DNA of 64,000 nucleotides from Podarcis raffonei (GCF_027172205.1 NC_070605.1:23407304-23471303), one strand, 5' to 3'; positions 9,770 through 19,728 are shown, counted from the stretch's first letter. Notes: generated by a model from the sequence alone, not told the origin. Numbers and translations are program-made.

Positions 9770-12419
9770 CTGCCAAAGAAGACACTGGTGTTAATTAGTA
9801 ACACATGAGGAGCCTTCTGCTTACACCTAAATGGATCAGGTCCATGTGAATATTCCAAGAGGATGCACCCAAAGTCTCAAGGGCTCTGTATTGTTGTGCC
9901 CAAAATTTCACAAAGCAGCTGCCTCTGCCCCTCCTTTCTGCCTCAACACTCCCTGCTCCCGGTGAGGGCAGAAGCAGTTCTCCAGGAACCCAGAAGCAGG
10001 TATTGTAGCTGTCTGAGTCTGTGAAACAGTTAATTATCACTTTAATGTATCATTTCCCATAATTATTGCTTAACACAACCTAAGATCATCTGGGCCTGAG
10101 ATGTTTGCCTCCTTAAGTCTCATCACTGCCCTCTCATTTGCCTTCTTCTCGGAGGCCAACACCCATGGCAAACCAAGAGGGAGAGGGCAAGATAACCAGA
10201 GGCTGCTGCTCCCTGTCCTTCCTCCTGTCCCTTGCTCAAAGAGGTTCAGTGAACTTGTAAAGAGAGCAAGAGTTGCAGCTAAGAAAGTAAGCTCAAGGTG
10301 TCCATACTGGGTCACCTATGGGATACAGGGATTGGCAAGTCCTAACAGTGCCAACCTCTAAAACCAGGCCTGCTATCAATTTTTTGGGGTCCTGCAAAGT
10401 TGAGTTGGAAGCCAGCAAAAGGCTAGAGTTGGTTCCCTTTGAGAGGTCAGAAAAAGCAAGGTGAACCATATGGTTTCTTCGTGCTGGTCTAACCTAGCAT
10501 AGCAAATTTCAGTTCAGCCCCTCCCACCAACACCTTCCCAAAAATTGCAACCAAAAGGAAATGAAATCCAGAGAGATGCTCACGGTCCAGTTGCAGACTC
10601 AATTACTGAACTGTCAGTGCAGTGCAGGCGAATTCCATTTAGGGCTGTATCATCATCCTTGACACCACCACCTTGGTTTGGCTCTACCTGGTGGGAGAAG
10701 AGACAAAGAGACTGAGATAAATCAGAAGATAAACCAAGGACTGCAAAAGTCAAAGTCAAAGTAAATCTGTCAGGGACTGGACTGAGGAGGAATGATGGGA
10801 GCCCCCCCCATTTATCTGTCCGCCCCCAAGGGCAGGAGGACAGTATTGATTTAGAACAGTGGTTTGCAGAGGGGCATAGCCCAGAGGGGAAAAGCTTGGA
10901 AATACTGGGTGAGGAACAGCTAGAATAGGAAACACCAGGAAAGAGACAGCTGGCAGATTCAGTGTCCTTGGACAGCATTCCTGACCTCACTTCGCCTAAG
11001 ACTAGAAAGGCTTGGAAAGTGATAAAAAAGAAAGTGCAACAGCAACAAGCTCAGATTACTCAATGTAGGAGTGGTGTAGATTAATGGGGACAGAGGGGTT
11101 GAACCTTTACTGGGAGCAACGCCAATATTTAGAGAGATATGCAGCCCTTTGCTTCTCACTGTGATTATTAAAGAACTTATCTGGTAAGAACGCTCCTTTC
11201 GTTTGATCTGCTTATTTACTGCCACCAGGGGAGGGATCCGATTCCCCAAAGCCTGACAAAATCATGAGTTCAATGAGATCTGAGTTCAATTAACTTGGCA
11301 CGGATGCAACAGTTTTCAGCTGGAATTATCCATGCCCTTAAGTCTGCAGTCTCACCTGGATACTATTACCATGGCCAGGGTAGATTTTCCATGCCTGAGA
11401 TAGGAATGCAACCCCTTTCTAACCATGCAGCAATAGAGATAAAGCTCTTTCCCTGGGCAGATGACTAAGAGGGAGGGCGTAGGCTTAAAATAAAGGGTAG
11501 TATTCCATTAAAATTTGTACAGAGCAGTCCTATTGATAGTAATAACACGACTCAGGTGTGTTAATTTCAAGAATTCTACACCAAGTAAAACCTGATTACT
11601 GTGTTCCGTTCATAGTTTTTTTAAAGAATCAGAGTTGGAAGGGAAAACAAGGGTCATCTAGTCCAACCCCCTGCGATGCAGGAATTATTTGCCCAACATA
11701 GGACTTGAACCCACGACCCTGAGATTAAGAGTCTCATGCCCAACCAACTGAGCTATCACACCAGCCATTCTTTGTGGGTGGGTGATGAAACACACTTCAT
11801 TCAGCCATAATTATCAACCTTGAGTGATTAAAAAAAAAATAGAGTTTGGCAATCACTTCCCATACTGCAGGCTTCCCAACTTTGATCCCTCTCAGATCTT
11901 TTAGATGACAACACCCATCATCCCAGACCATTTGTCATGCTGGCTGGGGTTGATGGGAGATGGAGTCCAACATATCTAGAGATATGTTGGAAAACATCCT
12001 ACATGTAAGCAGTCCCACCAAACAGAGTCAGCCCAGTCATTAGGCAGTGTGAGGCTGCTGCTTCGGGTGCCAGAAGCCCCCCCAGGTGGCATGCCCATGG
12101 GTGCCCCATCTGCCTGGCCGCCTCCACCATCAGCAGAGAAGCACCTCCACCACTGGCACTGATTTTGGGCAAGGTAGGTGGTTGAGGTAGTGGTGGCAGC
12201 AGTAGGGCAAAGTGGATCTTCCCCTTTTGCCTCAAGCAGTGAAACAGGGTGCACTGCCCCACCACCAAATAATCTGCCTGCATACCAGGGCTTTTTTCCC
12301 AGCTAGAAGTCACCAGAACTCAGTTCCGGCAGCTCTCAAGTGGGCACTATTGCCATTCTAAGAGAACAAGACACCTCTTTTTCTAGGAAAATAGCACCGC
12401 TGCATAAGTTATAATAATA

Positions 12420-12467
<48 letters not shown>

Positions 12468-15400
12468 TATTATTATTTATACCCCGCCCATCTGGCTGGG
12501 CCTCCCCAGCCACTCTGGGCGGCTTCCATAAAAACCAAAAATACAGTAAAATATCACACGTTAAAAACTTCCCTGAACAGGGCTGCCTTAAGATGTCTTC
12601 TGAATGTCAGGTAGTTGTTTATCGCTTTGACATCTGCTGGAAGGGCGTTCCACAGGGCGGGCGCCACTACAGAGAAGGCCCTCTGCCTGGTTCCCTGTAG
12701 CTTGGCTTCTCGCAATGAGGGAACCGCCAGAAGGCCCTCGGCGCTGGACCTCAGCGTCCGGGCAGAATGATGGGGGTGGAGACGCTCCTTCAGGTATACT
12801 GGACCGAGGCCGTTTAGGGCTTTAAAGGTCAGCACCAACACTTTGAATTGTGCTCGGAAACGTACTGGGAGCCAATGTAGGTCTTTCAAGACCGGTGTTA
12901 TATGGTCTCGGCGGCCACCCCCAGTCACCAGTCTAGCTGCCGCATTCTGGATTAGTTGTAGTTTCCGAGTCTTCAAAGGTAGCCCCACGTAGAGTGCATT
13001 GCAGTAGTCCAAGCGGGAGATAACCAGAGCATGCACCACTCTGGCGAGACAGTCCGCAGGCAGATAGGGTCTCAGCCTACGTACCAGATGGAGCTGGTAA
13101 ACAGCTGCCCTGGACACAGATTTGACCTGTGCCTCCATGGACAGCTGTGAGTCCAAAATGACTCCCAGGCTGCGCACCTGGTCCTTCAGGGGCACAATTA
13201 CCCCATTCAGGACCAGGGAATCCTCCACACCTGCCTGCCTCCTGTCCCCCAAAAACAGTACTTCTGTCTTGTCAGGATTCAACCTCAATCTGTTAGCCGC
13301 CATCCATCCTCCAACCGCCTCCAGACACTCACACAGGACCTTCACCGCCCTCACTGGTTCTGATTTAAAAGAGAGGTAGAGCTGGGTATCATCCGCATAC
13401 TGAAAAACACCCAGCCCAAACCTCCTGATGATCTCTCCCAGCGGCTGCATGTAAATGTTGAAAAGCATGGGGGAGAGGACAGAACCCTGAGGCACCCCAC
13501 AAGTGAGAGCCCAGGGGTCTGAACACTCATCCCCCACCACCACTTTCTGAACACGGCCCAGGAGGAAGGAGCGGAACCACTGTATGACAGTGCCTCCAGC
13601 TCCCAGCCCCTGAAGACGGTCCAGAAGGATGTTATGGTCGATGGTATCAAACGCCACTGAGAGATCCAGCAGAACTAGGAAACAGCTCTCACCTTTGTCC
13701 CTAGCCCACCGGAGATCATCAACCAGTGTGACCAAGGCAGTTTCAGTCCCATGATGAGGCCTGAATCCCGACTGGAAGGGATCCAAATGGTCCGCTTCTT
13801 CCAGGCGTGCCTGGAGTTGTTCGGCAACCGCTCGCTCAATCACCTTGCCCAAGAATGGAAGATTTGAGACTGGGCGATAGTTGGCCATCGTGGCCGCATC
13901 TAAAGATGGTTTTTTAAGAAGCGGTTTAATAACCGCCTCTTTCAGCGGGTCTGGGAAGGCTCCCTCACGGAGGGAAGCATACACCACCCCACGAAGCCCA
14001 TCGCCCAGTCCTTCCCGGCTACCTTTTATAAGCCAGGATGGGCAAGGATCCAGGAGACAGGTGGTTGGTTTCACTCGTCCAAGCAGCCTGTCCACATCCT
14101 CGGAGGTAACAGATTGGAATTGATCCCACTCAACTTGACTAGACAGAACTCTAGCACTCTCCCGCCCCGGCCCTGCTCCCACGGTGGAGTCTACTTCTTC
14201 CCAAATCTGAGCGATTTTATCTGCAAAAAACTTTGCAAAACCATTGCAGGAGAACATGTGGCCCGTACTGGGCCCCGATGTTACAGGTGGTTCCACTAAA
14301 TTGTGAACCACCTGAAAAAGTCTCCTGCTGCTGTTTTCTGCAGATGCAATAGAGGTGGCGAAGTAATTCTTCGCCGTCGCTATCGCCACTTGGTAGGCTC
14401 GACGTTGAGCTCTAACCTGTGTCCGGTCAGATTCAGAATGAGTTATCCACCACCGGCGCTCTAGCCGTCTCAACGATTGTTTCATTGCCCTCAGATCCGT
14501 GGAAAACCACGGGGCTGTCCGGGCTCCATGCAATCGGAGAGGGCGCTTCGGAGCCAAAGAGTCAATAGCCCTGGTTAACTCCACATTCCAGCGGGCCACC
14601 AGGGAATCAGCTGAGAGGCCATCAACATGGGATAAAGCATCCCCTACCACTCTCTGGAAACCATTTGGATCCATTAAGTGGCGGGGGCGGACCATCCGAA
14701 TTGGTCCCACCTCCCTGCAGAGGGGATGGGTCGCAGAGAAGTCCAGTTGCACCAGGAAGTGATCTGACCATGGCACTTCTTTCGTTTCGCTTTTACTTAG
14801 TGTCAGATCACCAACATCCATAGAGGTAAACACCAGGTCCAAGGCATGTCCGCGGCTATGGGTTGGGCCAGACTTATTCAGGGACAGCCCCATGGAGGCC
14901 ATGCTTTCCACGAAGTCCCAAGCGGCCCCTTGTAAGGTCGTGTCGGCATGGATGTTAAAATCCCCTAGGACAACCAAGCTAGGTGTCTCCAGGAGTACAT
15001 CTGCCACGACCTGAAGCAGCTCGGGCAGGGAATCCTTGGTGCAGCGGGGAGGTCGGTACACCAAAAGGAATCCTGTACTGCCCCTATTGCCCAACTTCCA
15101 GAACATGCACTCGAAAAACTGGGTCTTACCAATAGGACGCCTGGTGCAAACTAATGACTTCCTAAAAATCACTGCAACCCCCCCTCCCTGCCCACATGAC
15201 CTGGGTTGCTGTGCGTAAGAGAAACCTGGTGGACAAGCAGCGGCAAGGACAGGCCCGTCTGCTTCATCCAACCAAGTCTCTGTTACACATGCCAGGTCAA
15301 GTCCTCCATCCATGATCAAGTCATGGATGGCAGTGGTCTTATGAATCATTGACCTGGCATTGCACAGCAGCACCTTCAAGTCATGTGGGTATCCCTTGCT

Positions 15401-16150
15401 GATTCTAGTATCCATCCAGTCAGGACCAGACCCGGAGGCAGGAATAGTCCTCAGACAACGACTAAACCTGCCCCCTCTGTAATGACATGGTCTAGTCTTA
15501 GCGTAACTCCTCCTCCTACCCGTGATCACTGAGATCGGTTGTCCCAGTGCATCCCCCCCTGTGGAACATGCCCCAGCCATTTTGTGGGCTGGGGCCCACA
15601 CCCCAGCAGCCCTGACCCCTCCCCCTAAGAACAAAATAAGACCTTAAACAAACAAACAAAACCAATAAAACAATACAAACAAAAAAATGTAAAAATTACA
15701 AAAACATCAAAATAAAAAATAATTCCCCAAGCCCAACCAAACATCCATCCCACCCCCACCCCCCACATACAAAAAATCCAAAAAGTTGCTAATATATTTC
15801 ACTCGGTGGCCCAAATTACCATCTGGCTACTCAGCCTTTTATTGTCCATAATTTAGATAAAGCAGAGGATTAATAAACTTAAGAGTCCATCAGTTCCCTA
15901 TTGTTTCCCCATCTTCAGAAGGTGTTCAGAAAGAAAGGGAGGAACTTCAAAGTGACAGCAGCCCTGGAGGAAACCTTACCTTCAGGGAGAAGCCATGAGC
16001 ATATCCCTGAGGGCAAAACTGGATTACCCCCCAGCTACCCCAAGGTCCTCCATTTGTCACAGAAAGGATAGAATTAAAGTCTCGGGCTTCCACAGACCCA
16101 AGGCAGCAGCAGAGGATCAAGAAGAACGCAGGTGAGGCAGTGAGATCCAT
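9475..16150 (-). CDS. VMO1: VMO1 copy b (type II), complete three-exon gene
   Basis: CDS is join of complement exons 16150-15980 (171 bp), 10687-10584 (104 bp) and 9769-9475 (295 bp), predicting 189 aa. VMO1 is a secreted egg-coat protein with a three-repeat beta-prism fold; in birds it is part of the outer vitelline membrane separating yolk from albumen. Residues 1-22 are a signal peptide ([14 protein letters not shown]). Three internal repeats end in GIRLHC, NIQFTC and VKFFCC, each preceded by a D-D-T-(A/T)-(L/A)-N turn. The C-terminal repeat keeps the RC...YIC and CC cysteines expected of the family. All splice sites are canonical GT-AG with phases 0 and 2. Exon 2 has three more codons than copy c (GGGVKDDD versus GRGDD). 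Intron 1 is 5.3 kb because of an L2 and a solo LTR. The gene looks functional and is highly similar to copy d. Confidence 0.93.
10584..10687 (-). CDS. VMO1: VMO1 copy b exon 2
   Basis: Encodes [18 protein letters not shown] then [17 protein letters not shown]. The acceptor is CCACCAG and the donor is GTGAGC. It is the same length as copy d exon 2 and 9 bp longer than copy c exon 2. Confidence 0.95.
10768..11258 (+). mobile_element. Solo LTR fossil (TGTCAGGG...CTGACA), 491 bp
   Basis: TG...CA ends flanked by the 5-bp target duplication AAATC (10763-10767 and 11259-11263). The homologous intron of copy d has the uninterrupted site at about 37060-37070. It is therefore an LTR retroelement remnant that inserted into intron 1 of copy b after the b/d duplication. 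Same family as 34457-34965. Confidence 0.88.
11264..11620. other. Intron 1 of VMO1 copy b, no recognised element
   Basis: The first 80 bp match copy d intron 1 (about 37070-37145). The rest is missing from d. Nothing coding was seen. Confidence 0.5.
11621..11766 (-). mobile_element. tRNA-Lys-derived SINE with CR1-like tail
   Basis: The minus strand begins with a tRNA-Lys(CUU)-like head with recognisable A box (TAGCTCAGTTGG), anticodon region GACTCTTAATC and B box (GGTCGTGGGTTCAAGTC). It continues into GGGGGTTGGACTAGATGACC, a tail typical of CR1-mobilised SINEs. The same insertion is present in copy d intron 1 (37158-37278), so it predates the type II duplication. Confidence 0.88.
11868..12000. 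mobile_element. Old foldback MITE, shared with copy d
   Basis: Imperfect palindrome of the GGTAGTCCAACATC/GATGGGAGATGGAGTCC type seen in several hAT-like foldback repeats here. It is present at the matching place in copy d (37890-38010), hence older than the duplication. Confidence 0.5.
12296..12405. mobile_element. Non-autonomous interspersed repeat (AGGGCTTTTTT family), shared with copy d
   Basis: Runs from AGGGCTTTTTTCCCAGCTAG to CTAGGAAAATAGCACCGCTG. The same repeat lies at 38408-38525 in unit d. The L2 at 12411 inserted directly beside its right end in copy b only. Confidence 0.5.
12411..15780 (-). mobile_element. Near full-length L2-clade LINE inside intron 1 of VMO1 copy b
   Basis: Reading leftward: a 5' UTR of about 200 bp (15780-15581), one long ORF (15580-12554), a short 3' UTR and an (AAT)n microsatellite tail (12411-12478). 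Only a possible 5-bp flanking duplication (AAGTT) is seen, as is common for L2/CR1 elements. In copy d the same place (38525-38535) is uninterrupted, so the insertion is younger than the duplication. It lies in the same orientation as the host gene. Confidence 0.93.
12554..15580 (-). CDS. L2 LINE protein, endonuclease plus reverse transcriptase, uninterrupted
   Basis: 1008 codons from the first ATG ([10 protein letters not shown]); the frame is open 18 codons further upstream with no ATG. An N-terminal apurinic-type endonuclease shows [25 protein letters not shown] and [10 protein letters not shown] central reverse transcriptase shows [58 protein letters not shown] and the catalytic [10 protein letters not shown] (near residue 725). 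The C-terminal region ends [12 protein letters not shown] ... [16 protein letters not shown]. All motifs expected for an active L2-type protein are present and there is no stop or frameshift, which is unusual in this decayed landscape. No separate ORF1 is seen. Whether it is active is an inference from openness only. Confidence 0.93.
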   Translation of the reverse strand: MAGACSTGGDALGQPISVITGRRRSYAKTRPCHYRGGRFSRCLRTIPASGSGPDWMDTRISKGYPHDLKVLLCNARSMIHKTTAIHDLIMDGGLDLACVTETWLDEADGPVLAAACPPGFSYAQQPRSCGQGGGVAVIFRKSLVCTRRPIGKTQFFECMFWKLGNRGSTGFLLVYRPPRCTKDSLPELLQVVADVLLETPSLVVLGDFNIHADTTLQGAAWDFVESMASMGLSLNKSGPTHSRGHALDLVFTSMDVGDLTLSKSETKEVPWSDHFLVQLDFSATHPLCREVGPIRMVRPRHLMDPNGFQRVVGDALSHVDGLSADSLVARWNVELTRAIDSLAPKRPLRLHGARTAPWFSTDLRAMKQSLRRLERRWWITHSESDRTQVRAQRRAYQVAIATAKNYFATSIASAENSSRRLFQVVHNLVEPPVTSGPSTGHMFSCNGFAKFFADKIAQIWEEVDSTVGAGPGRESARVLSSQVEWDQFQSVTSEDVDRLLGRVKPTTCLLDPCPSWLIKGSREGLGDGLRGVVYASLREGAFPDPLKEAVIKPLLKKPSLDAATMANYRPVSNLPFLGKVIERAVAEQLQARLEEADHLDPFQSGFRPHHGTETALVTLVDDLRWARDKGESCFLVLLDLSVAFDTIDHNILLDRLQGLGAGGTVIQWFRSFLLGRVQKVVVGDECSDPWALTCGVPQGSVLSPMLFNIYMQPLGEIIRRFGLGVFQYADDTQLYLSFKSEPVRAVKVLCECLEAVGGWMAANRLRLNPDKTEVLFLGDRRQAGVEDSLVLNGVIVPLKDQVRSLGVILDSQLSMEAQVKSVSRAAVYQLHLVRRLRPYLPADCLARVVHALVISRLDYCNALYVGLPLKTRKLQLIQNAAARLVTGGGRRDHITPVLKDLHWLPVRFRAQFKVLVLTFKALNGLGPVYLKERLHPHHSARTLRSSAEGLLAVPSLREAKLQGTRQRAFSVVAPALWNALPADVKAINNYLTFRRHLKAALFREVFNV
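15980..16150 (-). CDS. VMO1: VMO1 copy b exon 1
   Basis: 57 codons, [20 protein letters not shown] to GYAHGFSLK, with donor AAG|GTAAGG. It contains the signal peptide and most of beta-prism repeat one. Confidence 0.95.
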
Positions 16151-16193
16151 GGTATCTCTGCTCTGAAGCTAGTTGAAAGAAAGCAGCCTTGGG

Positions 16194-16201
16194 AATTTAT
16201 A
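16194..16201 (-). promoter_or_regulatory. TATA box of VMO1 copy b
   Basis: TATAAATT on the minus strand is 44 bp upstream of the ATG, in the same GGGCTATAAATTCCC context as copy d. Confidence 0.75.
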
Positions 16202-17407
16202 GCCCAGAGGTCTGAGCCGGGTCATACCCTGAGACAAGGAAATACTTTCAAAACTTGCAAAAGGTAAAAGACCACCAGTAGGTTTATTTGCATTGAATGT
16301 GCATTACGTGTCAGTAGTGACTACGGCATTAAGGAAGCAGTTTGATTCTGCTAAACCTCTCGGAGCTGCAAGGGTTTTTTTGGCTGGAACTGGTCTGAGG
16401 CAAAGTAAACCAGAAGAAAATGACCTCTTGGTGACATTGTGTTGCTCACTTGGGCATTATTATTCCTTAGAACTGCTATAATAAGTGAAAGGAGGAAGAA
16501 ACTGTCACTAAAAGCTGAGGACAGGATGTGTGAACCTCAAGCAGTGACTGCTGGGCCTGGCCCTGTCGTGAACCATACTGACCTACAATTCTTAGGTGGC
16601 AGATGGTGAGGGATGGTGAATCTTACACGGCCACCACCCCATCTGCTGCTCTTAGGGCTGCCCTGTTCCATCTCCATGGCCATGACCCTGACTGATTAAG
16701 CAGCCATTTGACCACATAGACTGTTCCTGGCCCAGTGTGCCTTCAGAATCTGCTGCCTGCAATATGACTGCACTTCAGGCTCACTGACTATAGGGGGCTG
16801 AGGTTTCTTTGGCCCTCTCAATATTTTTTTGAAGAGGGCCTGGCCCCCACAGGTTTTGTGGTGTCACACGCATCTCCCAATGCCATGCAAGCCGGTGCAG
16901 CCTTCCAGTAGGCGCACTGGCCTGTGCAGTGTCGAGAGACACACATGACGTCACACAACCCTTCACTCCCCAACTTCTCCCTGATGCTTAGGTGTGTTGT
17001 GTTTGTATGTGTAGGGATGTGTGTGTGTGTGTGTTTGCACACACACACCTGCCTAAGGCTAGGATCTAGCAAACAACAGAGATGTTTACACAATGTGAGT
17101 ACACAAAGAGGGCATTGCTGCACGCAATCAGCTATGAAAACAAAGTCCTGTTTTATACTGAAAATAAAATGCCTACACCAAAGGAAGGGAAATGGTGAAG
17201 CTGACATACGAAGCACTTTGTATTTGCCCTTCCCTATCATTTTGAAGGGCAAATTATTTAAATTATTTAAATTATTTAATTGCAATGGTTCATCAGCTGG
17301 TGGTTATGTAGGGAACATGTGGAGTGTTTATTCCTTTATTGTAAATTGTGCCTTATACTGTCTACATGCCTACTCAGAAGTAGGTCCCACTGAGTTCGAT
17401 AGCATTT
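16202..17407. other. Upstream flank of VMO1 copy b, paralogous to 38988-40341
   Basis: Non-coding. It matches the d unit nearly throughout, including a (TG)n tract at 17018-17046. The stretch 16735-16800 also resembles the distal upstream region of type I genes (6517-6560 and 18903-18960), evidence of the older I/II duplication. No gene is seen. Confidence 0.7.
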
Positions 17408-17430
17408 ACTCTCTGGTATGTACCTGATCA

Positions 17431-17799
17431 AGGGACACAGGTGGCGCTGTGGGTTAAACCACGGAGCCTAGGGCTTGCCGATCAGAAGGTCGGGGGTTCG
17501 AATCCCCATGACGGGGTGAGCCAGCGTTGCTTGGTCCCTGCTCCTGCCAACCTAGCAGTTCGAAAGCACGTCAAAGTGCAAGTAGATAAATAGGTCCCGC
17601 TCCGGTGGGAAGGTAAACAACGTTTCCGTGCGCTGCTCTGGTTCGCCAGAAGCGGCTTAGTCATGCAGGCCACATGACCCAGAAGCTGTATACTGGCTCC
17701 CTTGGCCAATAAAGCAAGATGAGTACCACAACCCCAGAGTCGGCCACTACTGGACCTAATGGTCAGGGGTCCCTTTACCCTTTAACTTTACCCTATTTG
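17431..17799 (+). mobile_element. Sauria-type SINE
   Basis: tRNA-derived head (GTGGCGCTGTGGGTTAAACC, B box GGTTCGAATCC), conserved central body and the GGGGTCCCTTTACC tail shared with BovB, which supplies the retrotransposition machinery in squamates. A short flanking repeat CCTGATCA lies at 17423-17430 and 17800-17807. Confidence 0.93.
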
Positions 17800-17807
17800 C
17801 CTGATCA

Positions 17808-18304
17808 TGCTCATGGTTTCCCGTTTTAAGAGGCTTGCTCCAAAATGAAAAGTCACTATGGCTTACAAAACTCAAAAAGTAATAAAAATATTTAGCAATC
17901 CTGCTGATAAGATTATTTTTTCCCTTCAGTGGGGAAGGAAGTTCTGCAAACATATTTCACAACAGCTGAAAATGGTGCAATACTTTTATCTTTCCAGAAA
18001 TTGATAATATTTCTCCCTCTCTCCTGTTGAGGATGTTGTTCAAATATTAAACTAGTACTATCCACTGTAAAAGTTGTCTTATGTCAGTTAGTCTTTAGGA
18101 TTCATGGCGGATGACTATGCAGTTGTAAATACTTAAAATAAGACTCCATGGATGGGATGGGGGGAAGTCTCGAGATTCAGAGAATCTCCTCATACAGATA
18201 TGTTTTTACTAATTTGTGTTTATTTGTACATGGTATTTGTAAAATCAATAAAACATTTAAAAGAAGAAGAAGTCTGGTTTTCGTTTTCTTTTTTCAGATA
18301 AAGC
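17808..18304. other. Gap without a recognised gene
   Basis: A/T-rich. A segment ending AATAAAACATTTAAAAG near 18250-18270 looks like the 3' end of an old poly(A) retroelement. Otherwise nothing was recognised. Confidence 0.35.
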
Positions 18305-18885
18305 AAAATTGCTTCCACACCATCACCTCCATCTCACTAAATTTGATCCACAGCTGGAAGCAGCCATGTTTCCAAATACCAGTTGCTGGAAACCACGGAA
18401 GAGGAGCGTGCTCTTGTGTTCATGTTCTGCTCCCTGGTTCCCTGATCCTTTGTGCTTCAGCACGATCTCTGCTAGCACACCAAGCAGAAACCTGTAAATT
18501 CAGCCAGCATGACACATCTAATGACATCTGCTCTGCAGCTCCTGGCAGCCAGAGGGAAGGGTGTGGAGGAGAGAAAGTAGATGCCCTTTTTACAGAATCC
18601 ACGGTACACCCAAATTGACTCCAGAATTGACCATTTCCATGTCATTTGTTCTTCTACTGCTAGAACTGCTGCCATGGCTGATGCAGGACCAATCTTCAAT
18701 ATATCACTTTGGGAGAAGGCGTTCAACCAAGAGGTGAAGACTCAACTCCAGGGATTTCTGAATTATACTTGTTTTCAGTCACACAAACAAACTGAAATGA
18801 CCTTGGTGGATGATCTACACTGGGAACGGTAGACAGTGCATGAGATCCCTGCTGCTTCCGCTGCACCACTCAGCGCTACCTTTAG
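18305..18885. repeat. Duplicated upstream block of type II units
   Basis: Matches 40463-40560 and 42385-42826 at high identity. In the d unit the two halves are separated by about 1.8 kb of inserted sequence. It marks the right end of type II unit b. The first 120 bp resemble a dispersed squamate repeat (ACCAGTTGCTGGAAAC). Confidence 0.7.
18663..18821 (+). CDS. Candidate small ORF shared with 42615-42773, unknown
   Basis: 52 codons from an ATG in a good initiation context (CTGCCATGG), MADAGPIFNISLWEKAFNQE then VKTQLQGFLNYTCFQSHKQT, ending DDLHWER. The paralogous copy keeps the frame and length. Comparing the two by eye gives about four silent and ten replacement differences, which is not the pattern of purifying selection. 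It may be non-coding, a decayed exon or a fast-changing peptide. No family was recognised. Confidence 0.2.
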
Positions 18886-18899
18886 AAGGGGGAAAGAGT

Positions 18900-19215
18900 A
18901 GGCCAGTGTGCCTTCTCAATCTGCTGTCTGCAAAGTGGCAGTGCTGGTTTCCGTCAGGTCCTTCCTCAGAGTGAGGCATTGTGGGTGAGGGCGCCCTGAA
19001 GAATGCCTTTGTCACCACTTTATGTAAGTGTTTATATACAATGGCTCGAAATGGCTGCACTATATAAGCATGTAAGAAGTTAAGAACGGTTGCTAGTCTT
19101 GGACATCCTACTGCTCCCCTACCTGATTTCTCATTGTAATTATGGGGTGGGAGGACCTGAAGGAGACCTGCACTGCCACTTTGCAAGCAGCAGATTGAGA
19201 AGACACACTGGCCAG
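18900..19215. repeat. Inverted repeat at the rearrangement junction before copy c
   Basis: About 60 bp at 18900-18960 (GGCCAGTGTGCCTTCTCAAT start) recurs in inverse complement at 19155-19215, with roughly 190 bp between. The left arm and spacer match copy a's upstream flank in the same orientation, while the right arm begins the inverted type I block. Confidence 0.8.
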
Positions 19216-19660
19216 CAACAACAGTGGCCCCATGATCCGCTGGCTGGCTGGCCATTCAGTCTGCCACCATCTAAGTGACTGAAGATGGGGCCACTCCTGG
19301 TTGTCTCCACTGAACAATCACACCTCCTAACTTCAGCATTTAGTGACAGTTCCTCTGTCCTGAATTCTCATTGTAGCTGTTCTAAGGGAATGGATATAGT
19401 ACCCAAGTGAGTTGCAGGACGTCATCAAGATAGAATAGTTTACTTTTTGCAGGTTTATTTTGGCTTGAAGAGGTTCCAACTCAAATACACTGCTACTCTG
19501 AGAAGCTTATTAGAATCAAACTATTTCCTTAACTCCATAGCCAATATTGACACACAATAGGTATTTCATGCAAATCTATCTACAAGTGGTGCTGCCTAGT
19601 TTATTATTTCTGAGATTTTTTCCGCGTTTTCCAGATGTTATCCAGCCCAAGTCTCTGGGC
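19216..19660 (+). other. Upstream flank of VMO1 copy c
   Basis: Non-coding. It is the inverse of 6400-6510, 5225-5255 and 1744-1540 in unit a and contains the pre-integration (empty) sites of the L1 and of the 1.13 kb element found there. Confidence 0.8.
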
Positions 19661-19668
19661 TATAAATT
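19661..19668 (+). promoter_or_regulatory. TATA box of VMO1 copy c
   Basis: TATAAATT lies 68 bp upstream of the ATG in a context identical to copy a. Confidence 0.75.
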
Positions 19669-19728
19669 CTCAAGGCTGTTATTCTTCGATGGACTCTTTC
19701 TACCTTGATTCAGAATAGATTGCTTTCC

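Noticed and set aside
11690-11766. tRNA-Lys(CUU)-like sequence on the minus strand (also 37205-37278)
   Set aside because: It is the head of a SINE: it continues without a 3' processing point into a CR1-like tail, has a mismatched acceptor stem and occurs twice at paralogous intronic sites. Not a tRNA gene.
13122-15218. Plus-strand ORFs across the L2 element
   Set aside because: Antisense shadows of the 1008-codon L2 protein.
16924-17427. 167-codon ORF upstream of VMO1 copy b
   Set aside because: It crosses a (TG)n tract, has low-complexity content and is broken in the paralogous d flank. No evidence of coding.
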